Assembly (NCBI GenBank): GCA_040007095.1
Contig: JBDTVS010000015.1
Location: 1-64,000 of the forward strand
DNA from: JBDTVS01 sp040007095
Lineage (GTDB): Bacteria > Acidobacteriota > Vicinamibacteria > Vicinamibacterales > CAVVIG01
Length of the DNA stretch: 64,000 bases
Direction of reading: 5' to 3'
Below are positions 41,219 to 49,158 of the stretch, one piece after another (the first letter of the stretch is position 1; each line of letters opens with the position of its first letter). Under the pieces are notes generated by a model. It saw nothing but the letters and a program-made list of their open reading frames with translations. It was not told the origin of the DNA and ran no database searches. The translations under genes were made by a program, and so were the position numbers.

Positions 41219-42922
41219 TCAGGATTTCCTCGCGCGCAGCGGAGCGGTGAGAATCGGCAGGGCCTCCTGCGACTGGGCCTTTTTCTGAACCTCGACTTCA
41301 CCGACCAGCAACGCCGGAGAGGAGGCCGACACGGGCACGCCGCCGCTCTCGGCACCGCAGATGCCGTTGAACACCTCCGGCTTGTCTCCGGTCGCGAGAA
41401 TTTTTCCAAACGCGGCGAGCGGCGTTCCGATCAAGTCGACCCCGCGCACCAGTTCCGGCGGGCGCGCGTCGGTGTACACCCGGTAGACCACGTTCGGCAG
41501 CACGTTGAACGCATTGGCCGCGCCGCGGTTCGTGGTGGTGAACCCGCCTTCGATGTTGTCGAAGAAGAGACCGAACGGCTTGCCCTGTTTACGCGCCTCT
41601 TCCCGCAGCATGTTCATCAGGGCCTCGTTCGACACCGATCGGCTCGACTCGACGATCAGATTCGACTGGCGGGACACGGGTGCATAACCCGGCTCCGCCC
41701 GGCCGTGGCCGTTCGACTGCACCAGCGTGCGCACCGGCGCGCGATCGAGGAGAAACGTCTTCAGGATCCCCTTGTCGACGACGGTGACGCGCCGCGCTTT
41801 GACGCCCTCGTCGTCGTACTGGTAGTAACCCATCAACTCGGTCTCGCCACGCTTCCGGAGCGTCGGATCGAAGACCACGCTGAGGAACGGCGGCAGCACC
41901 GACTCGTTGACGCTTTTCGCAAATGTCTGCGCGTCGTTGACGTTGCGCTGCCGGTGGCCTTCGACGCGGTGCCCGAAGATCTCGTGGAAGAACACGCCGG
42001 CCGCCCGGCCGGACAACACCGCGGGTCCCGAGAATGGGTCGACGATCGGCGCACTGCGCAGCCTGACCAGGAGCGCGATCATCTCGCGGGCATCGGCGAT
42101 CAGCTGTTTCTCGTCGGGGAGCCCTTCCGGCGATCGCGCGAAGTAGCTCGCATACAGCGGCAACTCCATGCCGTCGTCGGCCTTGGTCATCGCCTGGATG
42201 AACAGGCGGCACGACACGTCGCCGGTGGCCACCTGGGTACCCTCGCTGTTGGCGTAGTAGCGAGTAGTGGAGGCGGCAGACAGCGACACTTCGCTGCGGA
42301 GCACGAGCGGGTCGTCGCCGAACGGCGCCGAGATGCGGCGCAGCCGCGCTTCCCACTGCGCCGTGTCGAGCGTGTAACCCGGCGGCGTGTCGCTATGGAT
42401 TTCCGCCGCCTCGCGTGAGAAATCCGGCGCCGGGTCCTCTTCCTTGATCTTCGAGGCGACGTTGGTCTTGACCCGCGTGAGCGCTTCGCTGGCCTGCTTG
42501 TAGGTGCGATCCGTCGCACGCCAGAGCGCGAGCCGTATCGGTTTCTCGTCGTCGGTGAGCGGCAGCGTGACCCGGCTGATGCGCGGAGAGGCGGCGGCAT
42601 TGTCGCCGCGGATTGGGTGCGTGTTATCGAGCAGGTAATCGCCGACGCGGACTTCCACGATGCCGAACCTGCCGCGCTGCTCGTCGCTGCGCTGAAGCGC
42701 ACCGTTGGACGCGACCAGGCTGGTGCTCCGCTCGTCGAACACCGTGTAGCCGATGAAATACGCCGGGACCGATTCTTTCTTGAGCACCTCGTAGTTGCGC
42801 TGAAGCTCCGTCTGCAGGATGCCGAGCGCCGTGCCACTCACCGCTGCGTGAATTGGCGTCGTCCCGTGCGGAGGCGCCAAGCACAGCAGTATCACCCAGA
42901 CGACGACGGTCAGTCTTTTCAT
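41219..42922 (-). CDS. Exported TldD-like metalloprotease with HExxxH
   Basis: A 567-residue TldD-family protein with a signal peptide (RLTVVVWVILLCLAPPHG). The zinc motif is intact, in AGVFFHEIFGHRVEGHRQRN, and the C-terminal half carries YQYDDEGVKARRVTVVDKG and QSNGHGRAEPGYAPV. It probably forms a heterodimeric protease with the product of the coupled gene at 41217, by analogy with TldD/TldE, but in the periplasm. The start at 42922 gives the signal peptide; ATG 42964 is possible. No SD; a TATAAT box lies 9 nt before the start. Confidence 0.88.
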   Translation of the reverse strand: MKRLTVVVWVILLCLAPPHGTTPIHAAVSGTALGILQTELQRNYEVLKKESVPAYFIGYTVFDERSTSLVASNGALQRSDEQRGRFGIVEVRVGDYLLDNTHPIRGDNAAASPRISRVTLPLTDDEKPIRLALWRATDRTYKQASEALTRVKTNVASKIKEEDPAPDFSREAAEIHSDTPPGYTLDTAQWEARLRRISAPFGDDPLVLRSEVSLSAASTTRYYANSEGTQVATGDVSCRLFIQAMTKADDGMELPLYASYFARSPEGLPDEKQLIADAREMIALLVRLRSAPIVDPFSGPAVLSGRAAGVFFHEIFGHRVEGHRQRNVNDAQTFAKSVNESVLPPFLSVVFDPTLRKRGETELMGYYQYDDEGVKARRVTVVDKGILKTFLLDRAPVRTLVQSNGHGRAEPGYAPVSRQSNLIVESSRSVSNEALMNMLREEARKQGKPFGLFFDNIEGGFTTTNRGAANAFNVLPNVVYRVYTDARPPELVRGVDLIGTPLAAFGKILATGDKPEVFNGICGAESGGVPVSASSPALLVGEVEVQKKAQSQEALPILTAPLRARKS

Positions 42923-42931
42923 CACGATCGG

Positions 42932-42937
42932 ATTATA
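42932..42937 (-). promoter_or_regulatory. -10 box TATAAT before 42922
   Basis: On the minus strand TATAAT is followed by CCGATCGTG and the ATG at 42922. The nine-base gap and lack of SD suggest leaderless transcription of the TldD/PmbA pair. Confidence 0.45.
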
Positions 42938-42962
42938 CGGCGTGGTGGTAGCATAACTTCGC

Positions 42963-43210
42963 ATGAAGGCTCGTACTTTACGACTTCCCTGCCTGCTGTC
43001 GCTGTTTATCTTTTGCCTATGTTTCGTCCCCGCCGCGCGGCGGCCGCTCAGGTCAATCTCTCTGGAGTCTGGAACAACCTGGGCATCCTGCAGGAGGATT
43101 GGCCCGATCGGCTCTTCGGCACCGAGCTCGGCGACTATGCGGGTTTGCCGGTGAACGACGCGGGGCGGCTGCGGGCCGACACGTGGAACGCATCGCTGAT
43201 TAACTGTCTC
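42963..43210 (+). pseudogene. Truncated, frameshifted paralogue of the 50923 gene
   Basis: ATG 42963 starts a signal-like segment (RTLRLPCLLSLFIFCLCFVP). At about 43030-43055 the frame slips by one base, and the neighbouring frame gives AQVNLSGVWNNLGILQED, GTELGDYAGLPVNDAGRLR and ADTWNASLIN. This aligns with ADLTGEWGM..., PDLGDYLGLPINDAARRK and ADSWDASIL at the N-terminus of the protein at 50923. After about 43205 the similarity ends, and the FmdB gene begins at 43242. So about 60 mature residues of an original 300 remain. It is a degraded gene copy and makes no full protein. Confidence 0.65.
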
Positions 43211-43241
43211 CTCGGAATTATGACCGGATGGAGCGTGCGTA

Positions 43242-43505
43242 ATGCCCCTTTACGACTACGAATGCCGAGCCTGTAAGAACTTCTTCGAGGTGCTGATCCG
43301 TCCCGGCAGCGGCACACCGGAGTGTCCGGAATGCCACAGTCAGGACCTCGAGCGACAACTGTCGACGTTCATGATGACGTCAGACGAGCACAATCGCGAG
43401 CTCGTGAGCAAGGAGCGCAAGCGGCGGCTGCCGCAGCACAAAGCGGAACAGAACGAGGAATACCAGCACGCCCTGAAAGAGCACCTCGACCACGAAGGAC
43501 ATTGA
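43242..43505 (+). CDS. FmdB-family zinc-ribbon protein
   Basis: An 87-residue protein. The N-terminus MPLYDYECRACKNFFEVLIR with a second pair in CPECHSQDLERQLS forms the two CxxC knuckles of the FmdB putative regulatory/zinc-ribbon family. The remaining half is charged and helical (SKERKRRLPQHKAEQNEEY). The role in this family is not established; some members occur near formamidase genes, none of which is here. ATG 43242; GGATGGAG upstream may be the RBS. Confidence 0.85.
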   Translation: MPLYDYECRACKNFFEVLIRPGSGTPECPECHSQDLERQLSTFMMTSDEHNRELVSKERKRRLPQHKAEQNEEYQHALKEHLDHEGH

Positions 43506-43593
43506 ACGGATGACGTATCCCCACTCGTCGCAGCCACCGACTCGGATCTTCGGACACGGCGTGTTCCGACGGAGCACTTCCCCTGGCGCGCAC

Positions 43594-44367
43594 ATGAGAA
43601 GATTCGACCTGACACCGATCAAACTCCTGCTCGTCATCGTCAGCATGGCGGCGGCAGCATCCCGGTTGGAGGCGGGCCAGGGGGGAGGCGGCCGAGGGCG
43701 AATCAAAGGAACAGTCACGTTGATGGGGCAACTGCCGGGTAATCCCGTCATCCGGATGGGCCGCGATCCGATGTGCGCGCAGATCAACCGGGGCAAGCGC
43801 GTCGTGCAGGAGACGGTTGTCGCGGACCTGAAGGGAAACCTCGCGAACGCGTTCGTCAGCCTGGAGGGAACATTCCCAGACGCTCCGGTGCCGAACACGC
43901 CTGTCATCGTCGACCAAAAAAGCTGTGTCTACACGCCGCGTGTCGTCGGCGTCCGTGCCGGGCAGACGTTGCAGATTCACAACAGCGACAACCTGCTGCA
44001 CAACATCCACAGCGAGTCGACGGTCAAGGAGAACACCTTCAACATCGCGCAGCCGATCGCGGGCATGACGAATCAATTCAAGCTCAAGGAAGAACCCCGC
44101 ATGATCCGGCTCGGTTGCGATATCCACTCGTGGATGAGGACCTATATCGGCGTGGTCACTCATCCCTACTTCTCGGTGAGCAGCACCACGGGCGCCTTTG
44201 AAATCGCCGACGTGCCGCCGGGCACGTACATGATCCAGAGCTGGCACGAACGCTACGGCGTCGTGAAGCAGAGTGTGCAGGTGAGAGCGGGCGCAGTGGT
44301 GACCGCCGCCTTCTCATATACCGGTCAGGAAAATCCTCCACCAGAGGCGCCCAAGGTCGATCGCTAG
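43594..44367 (+). CDS. Exported cupredoxin-like protein with carboxypeptidase-regulatory tail
   Basis: A 257-residue protein. The start at 43594 gives a signal peptide (LTPIKLLLVIVSMAAAASRL); an ATG 84 bases upstream is possible. The middle has candidate type-1 copper ligands in the usual order: His residues in HNSDNLLHNIHSES and Cys, His and Met in LGCDIHSWMRTYI. The C-terminus (SSTTGAFEIADVPPGTYMIQ, SWHERYG) matches a carboxypeptidase-regulatory-like beta-sandwich. Such proteins are often annotated as methylamine-utilisation or plastocyanin-like. It probably works in periplasmic electron transfer or copper binding. Confidence 0.8.
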   Translation: MRRFDLTPIKLLLVIVSMAAAASRLEAGQGGGGRGRIKGTVTLMGQLPGNPVIRMGRDPMCAQINRGKRVVQETVVADLKGNLANAFVSLEGTFPDAPVPNTPVIVDQKSCVYTPRVVGVRAGQTLQIHNSDNLLHNIHSESTVKENTFNIAQPIAGMTNQFKLKEEPRMIRLGCDIHSWMRTYIGVVTHPYFSVSSTTGAFEIADVPPGTYMIQSWHERYGVVKQSVQVRAGAVVTAAFSYTGQENPPPEAPKVDR

Positions 44368-44394
44368 TGGCGTGCCGACCGCGCGCGCGCCCTT

Positions 44395-44465
44395 AGGCGA
44401 CCCGACCGGCCTGACCAGCCCCGCCGACCTGTCCCACCCGCCCCACCTGCCTCCGACCCGCGGCG
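44395..44465. repeat. Pyrimidine-rich simple sequence
   Basis: A run of short C-rich words (CCGACC, CCACC, CCTGCC) with almost no A, between the ends of two convergent genes. Similar composition recurs at 59115-59170 (opposite strand) and 62430-62524. Confidence 0.45.
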
Positions 44466-44470
44466 GGGCG

Positions 44471-46012
44471 TCAGTTGGCCGCGGGAATGGAGGGCTTCGA
44501 TTTGATGGTCTTCACCATCTGCTGGAACGGCTCGATCGCGCCGTGGATCGGCACATCCTTGTCCACCTTCAGCTTGCGGTGCTCGATATTCCAGAGGGTG
44601 TTCTCTCCCCAGAGGTGCTGCTGCCACGTGGAGTCGTAGAGATCGGCCTGCACGAGGATGCGGTCGCGCGGAATGTAGGCGAAGAGATTGGTCCCTTCAC
44701 GCGGGTTGTCGAGCAGGTGGTAGAGCCGCACTTCCATCGACTTGTCCTTCAACGTCAGCTCATCGTCCACGAACTCGAACTTTGCCGGCTTCGGACTCTT
44801 CTCGAGCTGGTCTGGCACGATCGTATGTTTGCGCGCGAGCAGGTCGTTGAAGAACGCCTCGTTGCCGCGGTAGGTGACAATCGTGAGCCCCTCTGCCACG
44901 GCGACGCGCAACCCGCCGGAATGATCGAAATGGTGGTGCGAGACCACCGCGTGCGTCAGCGGCTTGGGACTGAGCGATCTCGCCTTGTCAATCACGGCCT
45001 TCGACCGCGCCTCATTCAGCGGCGCCTCGAACAGCATCAGATGATCGTCGAACTCGAACACGACGCTGCGATGGTTGCCCGAGCCGGCCAGCCACCAGAT
45101 CCCTTTGCCGACAGGTTCGGCCGTGACAACGATCGCGGGCGGCGGTGGAGGAGCGGCGGCCTTCACCGCATCGGGTGCCGCCAGATCATCGGCGCCGGTG
45201 TCGACAGTATTTTTCGAGACCTGGAGGTCGAACTGAAGATACTTGTCGATGTTCGTCGTCAAACGCTTTGGCAGCTTCAGTCCCTTCACCTCCTCGTAGC
45301 CTGAAAACGAGGTCGCGATCGCGACGTCCCCCATGTTGGCGTTGTCGCTCATCGACTCGACCCGCGTCGGCAGCTTCGTCGCATCGTCGAAGGCGAGCGT
45401 GAACACGTCGCCTTTGGCCGTGGTGAGGTCGACGAGCCGCTCGCTGCCCTGCTGACGCAGATTCGTGATCTTCGCGGCGGGATCGAGCGCGGCCCGCACG
45501 ATCGTGAGCGGATGATGGAGCATTTCGATCCGTCGATCGCGCACCGCCGTACCGCCCGCTCGCGTCGTCGTGCCGTCCTGTCCCACGTTGTACGCCACGT
45601 CGCCGTCCAGGCCCTGGCTCTGCCGCTGAATCGGAGAGTTCGCGAACTGGAACTGCGCGGTCCGCAGTTGTTGCACTCCGGCGCGGTCCTTACCCACATC
45701 GATCGTCCGCTTGAATTCGGTGACCTTCCAGACCGGAAGCTCGCCATCGGGCATGGTGTTCTGACCGACGTTCGGCGCCGAGCCCTCGCCTTCGATCACG
45801 ATGGTCGTGGCCGCCTGAATGCGATCCTTGCCTCCCAGCGCCGCCGCCACATCGTCGATCGCCTTTTTTTCCGCCGGAATCTGCGCGCAGCCGATCGCGC
45901 ACATCATGGCCGGAATCGCCAGCGCGCCAAGATAACGCCGAAGCCTCGCGCCTGACCCGTCAGGGCGGCTCGATCTCGAACCGCGACAAAGGGGAATGTT
46001 GAAAGTATTCAA
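44471..46012 (-). CDS. Exported metallo-beta-lactamase-fold hydrolase
   Basis: A 513-residue protein. TTG 46012 is chosen because AGGAGA (46018-46023) lies five bases upstream and a lipoprotein-like signal follows (LGALAIPAMMCAIGC, lipobox IGC). The first 250 residues of the mature protein form an extracytoplasmic domain of the kind seen in similar acidobacterial proteins (ALGGKDRIQAATTIVIEGEG). The C-terminal part is the metallo-beta-lactamase fold with the zinc signature SHHHFDHSGG and a later DSTWQQHLWGE. The substrate is not known. It is divergent from 46315. Convergent with the cupredoxin-like gene. Confidence 0.85.
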   Translation of the reverse strand: MNTFNIPLCRGSRSSRPDGSGARLRRYLGALAIPAMMCAIGCAQIPAEKKAIDDVAAALGGKDRIQAATTIVIEGEGSAPNVGQNTMPDGELPVWKVTEFKRTIDVGKDRAGVQQLRTAQFQFANSPIQRQSQGLDGDVAYNVGQDGTTTRAGGTAVRDRRIEMLHHPLTIVRAALDPAAKITNLRQQGSERLVDLTTAKGDVFTLAFDDATKLPTRVESMSDNANMGDVAIATSFSGYEEVKGLKLPKRLTTNIDKYLQFDLQVSKNTVDTGADDLAAPDAVKAAAPPPPPAIVVTAEPVGKGIWWLAGSGNHRSVVFEFDDHLMLFEAPLNEARSKAVIDKARSLSPKPLTHAVVSHHHFDHSGGLRVAVAEGLTIVTYRGNEAFFNDLLARKHTIVPDQLEKSPKPAKFEFVDDELTLKDKSMEVRLYHLLDNPREGTNLFAYIPRDRILVQADLYDSTWQQHLWGENTLWNIEHRKLKVDKDVPIHGAIEPFQQMVKTIKSKPSIPAAN

Positions 46013-46297
46013 GACGTTCTCCTGTGATGCGACTGCCGTGGACAACGGGGCATGCCGTACCTCACGTGTCGGTCGTGCGATCAAGGCCATTCCATGGCAC
46101 CGCCTGAAGTATAGGGCCATCGTCACCGCCGTGGTACCAGTCTTCTGACAGGTGTTGAGCGTCCGTGCGCCTGTCGCCGAGGTTGCCGGCCGAGTGTGCA
46201 GACTTCCGACTTCAGACTTGAGGCTCGGTGTGGGCATCCTGCCCGGCCCCGGTCGGAGCGTCCCGTCATCGACCAATGTCAGGCATTCGGCGGAGGG

Positions 46298-46303
46298 TAT
46301 AAT
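46298..46303 (+). promoter_or_regulatory. -10 box TATAAT before 46315
   Basis: TATAAT is followed by 11 bases and ATG 46315. A transcript would begin within about five bases of the start codon. The remaining divergent region (46013-46297) holds the RBS of the gene starting at 46012 and nothing else that I recognise. Confidence 0.45.
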
Positions 46304-46314
46304 CCGTCCGCTTC

Positions 46315-46812
46315 ATGGGAAAAGATAACCGTCAGGATCGCGGCAGGACCCGTTCAGTCAGCGGAGCGATCAGCCAGCGCACGCGCGTCTTGCGGATGGC
46401 CATCGTGGTCATCGTGGCGGGTGCTGCCGTTGGACTGCTCGTGCGCAGATCGGCCCCGGGCCCGGAATCGAGCGGCGCGGTAGGCGGATTCAAACAGGTG
46501 GGGCGAAACGGCCCGGTCTTTACGGTGTCTGTACCTCCCGCGAAAGCTGCCGACGAAGAATACTTGATGAAGATCGCCGAGCAGTTATCGGCCCAGGATG
46601 TGCAGACCGGCGCCTCCGGCCAGGTCAGCGTCATGGTCTGGCCGGACAATGTCCCGGTCCCGAAGGATCCGCCAACGACCGAGTTCGATGCCTCGATGAA
46701 GACCCAGATTGCCGGCATCTTCATCAACCCCAAACTGAACGTCAAGCATCTGATCCGCTTCAAGGACGGTCAAACCGTGTCTGAGAGGGACTTCGGAAGG
46801 AAGGTCCAATAA
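46315..46812 (+). CDS. Single-pass membrane protein, unknown
   Basis: A 165-residue protein with a basic N-terminus, one membrane segment (RMAIVVIVAGAAVGLLV) and a soluble domain (FKQVGRNGPVFTVSVPPAKA, EYLMKIAEQLSAQDV, MKTQIAGIFINPKLNVKHLI). The orientation rule (basic residues before the segment) puts the domain outside the cytoplasm. I do not recognise a family. No SD; GGAGGG lies 17 nt upstream, too far, and a TATAAT box is between. Followed by the DUF4159 gene after 99 bp. Confidence 0.6.
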   Translation: MGKDNRQDRGRTRSVSGAISQRTRVLRMAIVVIVAGAAVGLLVRRSAPGPESSGAVGGFKQVGRNGPVFTVSVPPAKAADEEYLMKIAEQLSAQDVQTGASGQVSVMVWPDNVPVPKDPPTTEFDASMKTQIAGIFINPKLNVKHLIRFKDGQTVSERDFGRKVQ

Positions 46813-46900
46813 AGGGGGACCTCGCCGAAAGTCATGTTCATCCGCTGGATTCGTTTGCCGGACTCGCGAGATCGGCCTACGCGACTGCCGCGAGACGGGG

Positions 46901-46906
46901 TAGACT
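46901..46906 (+). promoter_or_regulatory. -10-like TAGACT before 46912
   Basis: TAGACT ends five bases before GTG 46912. There is no SD with usual spacing. A leaderless start is suggested. Confidence 0.35.
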
Positions 46907-46911
46907 GAACC

Positions 46912-47745
46912 GTGCTGTCCCGGCTCCGGCGCAACAGGTTGACTGCCCTCACGCTGGTCATCGTCATCGGCGTTGCCGCGACCGCTGCCGCCCAGCGCCG
47001 CCGCGGCGGCTTCGGCGGCGGCGGCTTTTTCAACCGCCCGCCGGCCAACCCTCCATACGACGGGATGTTCCAGTTCTGCCGGATCATGTTCCGCCAGAAT
47101 CCCAACGGCGACGGCGGCGGCTGGTCCGTCGACTATCCCCGCGCCGACATCAATTTTCCCTACCGGCTCGGCGAGCTGACGGCCACTCGGATCAGCAGGG
47201 ACGCCAACGGAAATCCCAATCATGCGGTCTTTCAACTGACCGACGACGAGCTCTACAAGTGTCCGTTCATCATGATGACGGAAGTCGGCGCGCTGTACAT
47301 GGACGACATGGAAGCCGCACGGCTGCGCGACTATCTCCTCAAGGGCGGCTTCCTCTGGGCGGATGATTTCTGGGGCGAGTACGCGTGGCAGGTCTGGCAA
47401 AGTCAGATCTCGAAGTCGCTGCCCGAATATCAAAGCGTGGACATTCCGCTGGCGCACCCGCTCTTTCACATGCTGTATCAGGTCAACGCCGTCCCACAGA
47501 TCCCCTCGATCAATTCGTGGTTCGGCCTTGGCGGGAGCACCTCGGAGCGCGGCGCCGAGAGCGCCACCCCGCACGCGCGTGGAATCTTCAACGACCGCGG
47601 CGACCTGATGGTGCTGGCCACCCACAACACCGACTTCGGTGACGCGTTCGAACGAGAGGGCGAGAACCGCGCCTACTTCGACACCTTCGCCGGCGTGGGC
47701 TACGCCTTCGGCATCAACGCGCTGCTCTACGCGATGACCCACTGA
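46912..47745 (+). CDS. DUF4159 exported protein (second copy)
   Basis: A 277-residue secreted DUF4159 protein. GTG 46912 gives a signal peptide (LTALTLVIVIGVAATAAAQ) followed by a Gly/Arg/Phe stretch (RRRGGFGGGGFFN). The core has MFQFCRIMFRQNPN, NFPYRLGELTATRISRD, KCPFIMMTEVGALYMDDMEA, YLLKGGFLWADDFWGEYAW, HPLFHMLYQVNAVPQIPS and, at the end, FGINALLYAMTH. It is a diverged paralogue of 30052-30840, with a longer segment before the C-terminal strand. The repeat at 47746 begins at its stop codon. Confidence 0.85.
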   Translation: MLSRLRRNRLTALTLVIVIGVAATAAAQRRRGGFGGGGFFNRPPANPPYDGMFQFCRIMFRQNPNGDGGGWSVDYPRADINFPYRLGELTATRISRDANGNPNHAVFQLTDDELYKCPFIMMTEVGALYMDDMEAARLRDYLLKGGFLWADDFWGEYAWQVWQSQISKSLPEYQSVDIPLAHPLFHMLYQVNAVPQIPSINSWFGLGGSTSERGAESATPHARGIFNDRGDLMVLATHNTDFGDAFEREGENRAYFDTFAGVGYAFGINALLYAMTH

Positions 47746-47887
47746 CAAGTTACTGAAGACGCAGGCCGAACTGAAAACTCAGAAGTGAGAACTTAGAAGG
47801 ACTGCGAGATTGCCAGGGAATTCGCACTTCAAAGTTCTGAGTTCTCACTTTTAAGTTTAAGTTCAGGTTGCTGGCTTTTCGGCAACC
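47746..47887. repeat. MITE-like repeat, copy 1
   Basis: About 142 bp lying between two genes. The core AGAACTTAGAAGGACTGCG, the central CACTTCAAAGTT and the end TTCAGGTTGCTGGCTTTT also occur in the element at 54359-54513. Inside, AAGTGAGAACTTAGAA and TTCTGAGTTCTCACTT are imperfect inverted copies, so the RNA or single strand can fold. Its ends are more degraded than those of copy 2. It may act as a terminator for both flanking convergent genes. Confidence 0.7.
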
Positions 47888-47888
47888 G

Positions 47889-48953
47889 CTACCGGCAGTT
47901 GGTGATCTCGGTCATCGGTCCGAGTTCCGACAGCATGCCGTCGATCGGATCGCCCGACGAGGCGCGCACCGATCGGATGAACGTGCTCGTCGCGTCGCGC
48001 GGCAGGGCCGAGACGTTCGCGCAGAAATCCTGCCACAGGCCATCGCGCCGCAGATACTCTTCGACGTTCGAGAGATAGAAGGCCGCCACCGTGGTGTCCC
48101 GCTGTTTCAGATACGCCGCCACGCCGTTGATCGCTTTCGGACCGGCAAAATTGCCCACCACCGGCACGATCAGGTTACGGCCCTGCAGGCCCTTCACGAA
48201 CGCGAACCGTTCCTCCGTGCCGAGAAACCCGAGCGCTTCGCCCCGCTCGTCGGTGGCGGCCATCAGCGCTGCGTAGGTCGGCTGCACGGTGGCGCCGGTC
48301 AAGCCCTGCGGCGAGTACTTGATGGCGGGTCCGAACATGAAGAACGCGCGATAGACATACTCGATGCCGCGCAGATCCTCCTCGGTCAGTTCGAACCGGT
48401 GCGTGGTGAACAGCCGATCTCGTACTCTGGCCATCGTCTCGGTGTAGAGCCGGTCGCTCGGCGCGCCGGGCCCGTAGGCGTCGAAGATTTCTTTCGCGCT
48501 CGATCGGGCGGTCAGGCCAGAGGGCCGCGGCCGCGAGAACAGGAGCCCGACGAAATCGGCCCGCGTGTCCGACAGTTCGAACAGCGCCTTGTAGAGCAGA
48601 TGCAAATCCAGATTACCGCGCCTGATGTCGACGATGAAGGCGATCGACGGCTTGAGCGAGGCGATATAGGTGAAGTTCTGTTCCGGTCCGACGCCAAGAT
48701 AGGCGCGCCCGATCTTCGCGACGCGAGTCAGTTCCGGAATGACCCGCTGAAATTGAATCTCGTTCGACAGCAGGTTGTCCGACCGGAAGCTGCCATTGGG
48801 CTCCGACACCTCGTCGACGAGCGACCAGAACTCCCGATCGCTCAGCCGGGACGGCACAGTGTCGGCGGCCACGCGCGCCGCGAGCGCGGGGACGCCCCAA
48901 CAGAGCGCGATGAGCGCCACGGCCGTCATCGAGAGGCGGAATGGTCGGGGCAT
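47889..48953 (-). CDS. Exported conserved protein, methyltransferase-like core
   Basis: A 354-residue protein with a signal peptide (FRLSMTAVALIALCWGVPAL). The sequence SDREFWSLVDEVSEPNGSF, then LSNEIQFQRVIPELTRVAK and GRAYLGVGPEQNFTYIASLK followed by AFIVDIRRGN resembles the SAM-binding loop and acidic strand of methyltransferases, but the protein is exported. A conserved family related to LIC_10091 in Leptospira is my tentative match. No activity can be claimed. A TAGAAT box lies 11 nt before the start at 48953 and no SD is visible. Confidence 0.72.
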   Translation of the reverse strand: MPRPFRLSMTAVALIALCWGVPALAARVAADTVPSRLSDREFWSLVDEVSEPNGSFRSDNLLSNEIQFQRVIPELTRVAKIGRAYLGVGPEQNFTYIASLKPSIAFIVDIRRGNLDLHLLYKALFELSDTRADFVGLLFSRPRPSGLTARSSAKEIFDAYGPGAPSDRLYTETMARVRDRLFTTHRFELTEEDLRGIEYVYRAFFMFGPAIKYSPQGLTGATVQPTYAALMAATDERGEALGFLGTEERFAFVKGLQGRNLIVPVVGNFAGPKAINGVAAYLKQRDTTVAAFYLSNVEEYLRRDGLWQDFCANVSALPRDATSTFIRSVRASSGDPIDGMLSELGPMTEITNCR

Positions 48954-48964
48954 AAGGTGCACAG

Positions 48965-48970
48965 ATTCTA
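48965..48970 (-). promoter_or_regulatory. -10-like TAGAAT before 48953
   Basis: On the minus strand TAGAAT is followed by 11 bases and ATG 48953, without an SD. Same arrangement as at 46298 and 54534. Confidence 0.4.
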
Positions 48971-49158
48971 ACGCAGGCAGATACCGGTCCGAAGCAGACA
49001 ACCGACGCCAGTACAAGTCGGACTACCCTTTTCGCTCAGGCTCTTTGAGCGGCATGCGCCCCGGCTCACGATGGCCCGGCGGTGAGCCCACGCTGACCCG
49101 GCCGAACCTGCCTCTCGGCCAAAGTACCAAGACGCCAGAGTTCTGCAGTCACGCGCGT

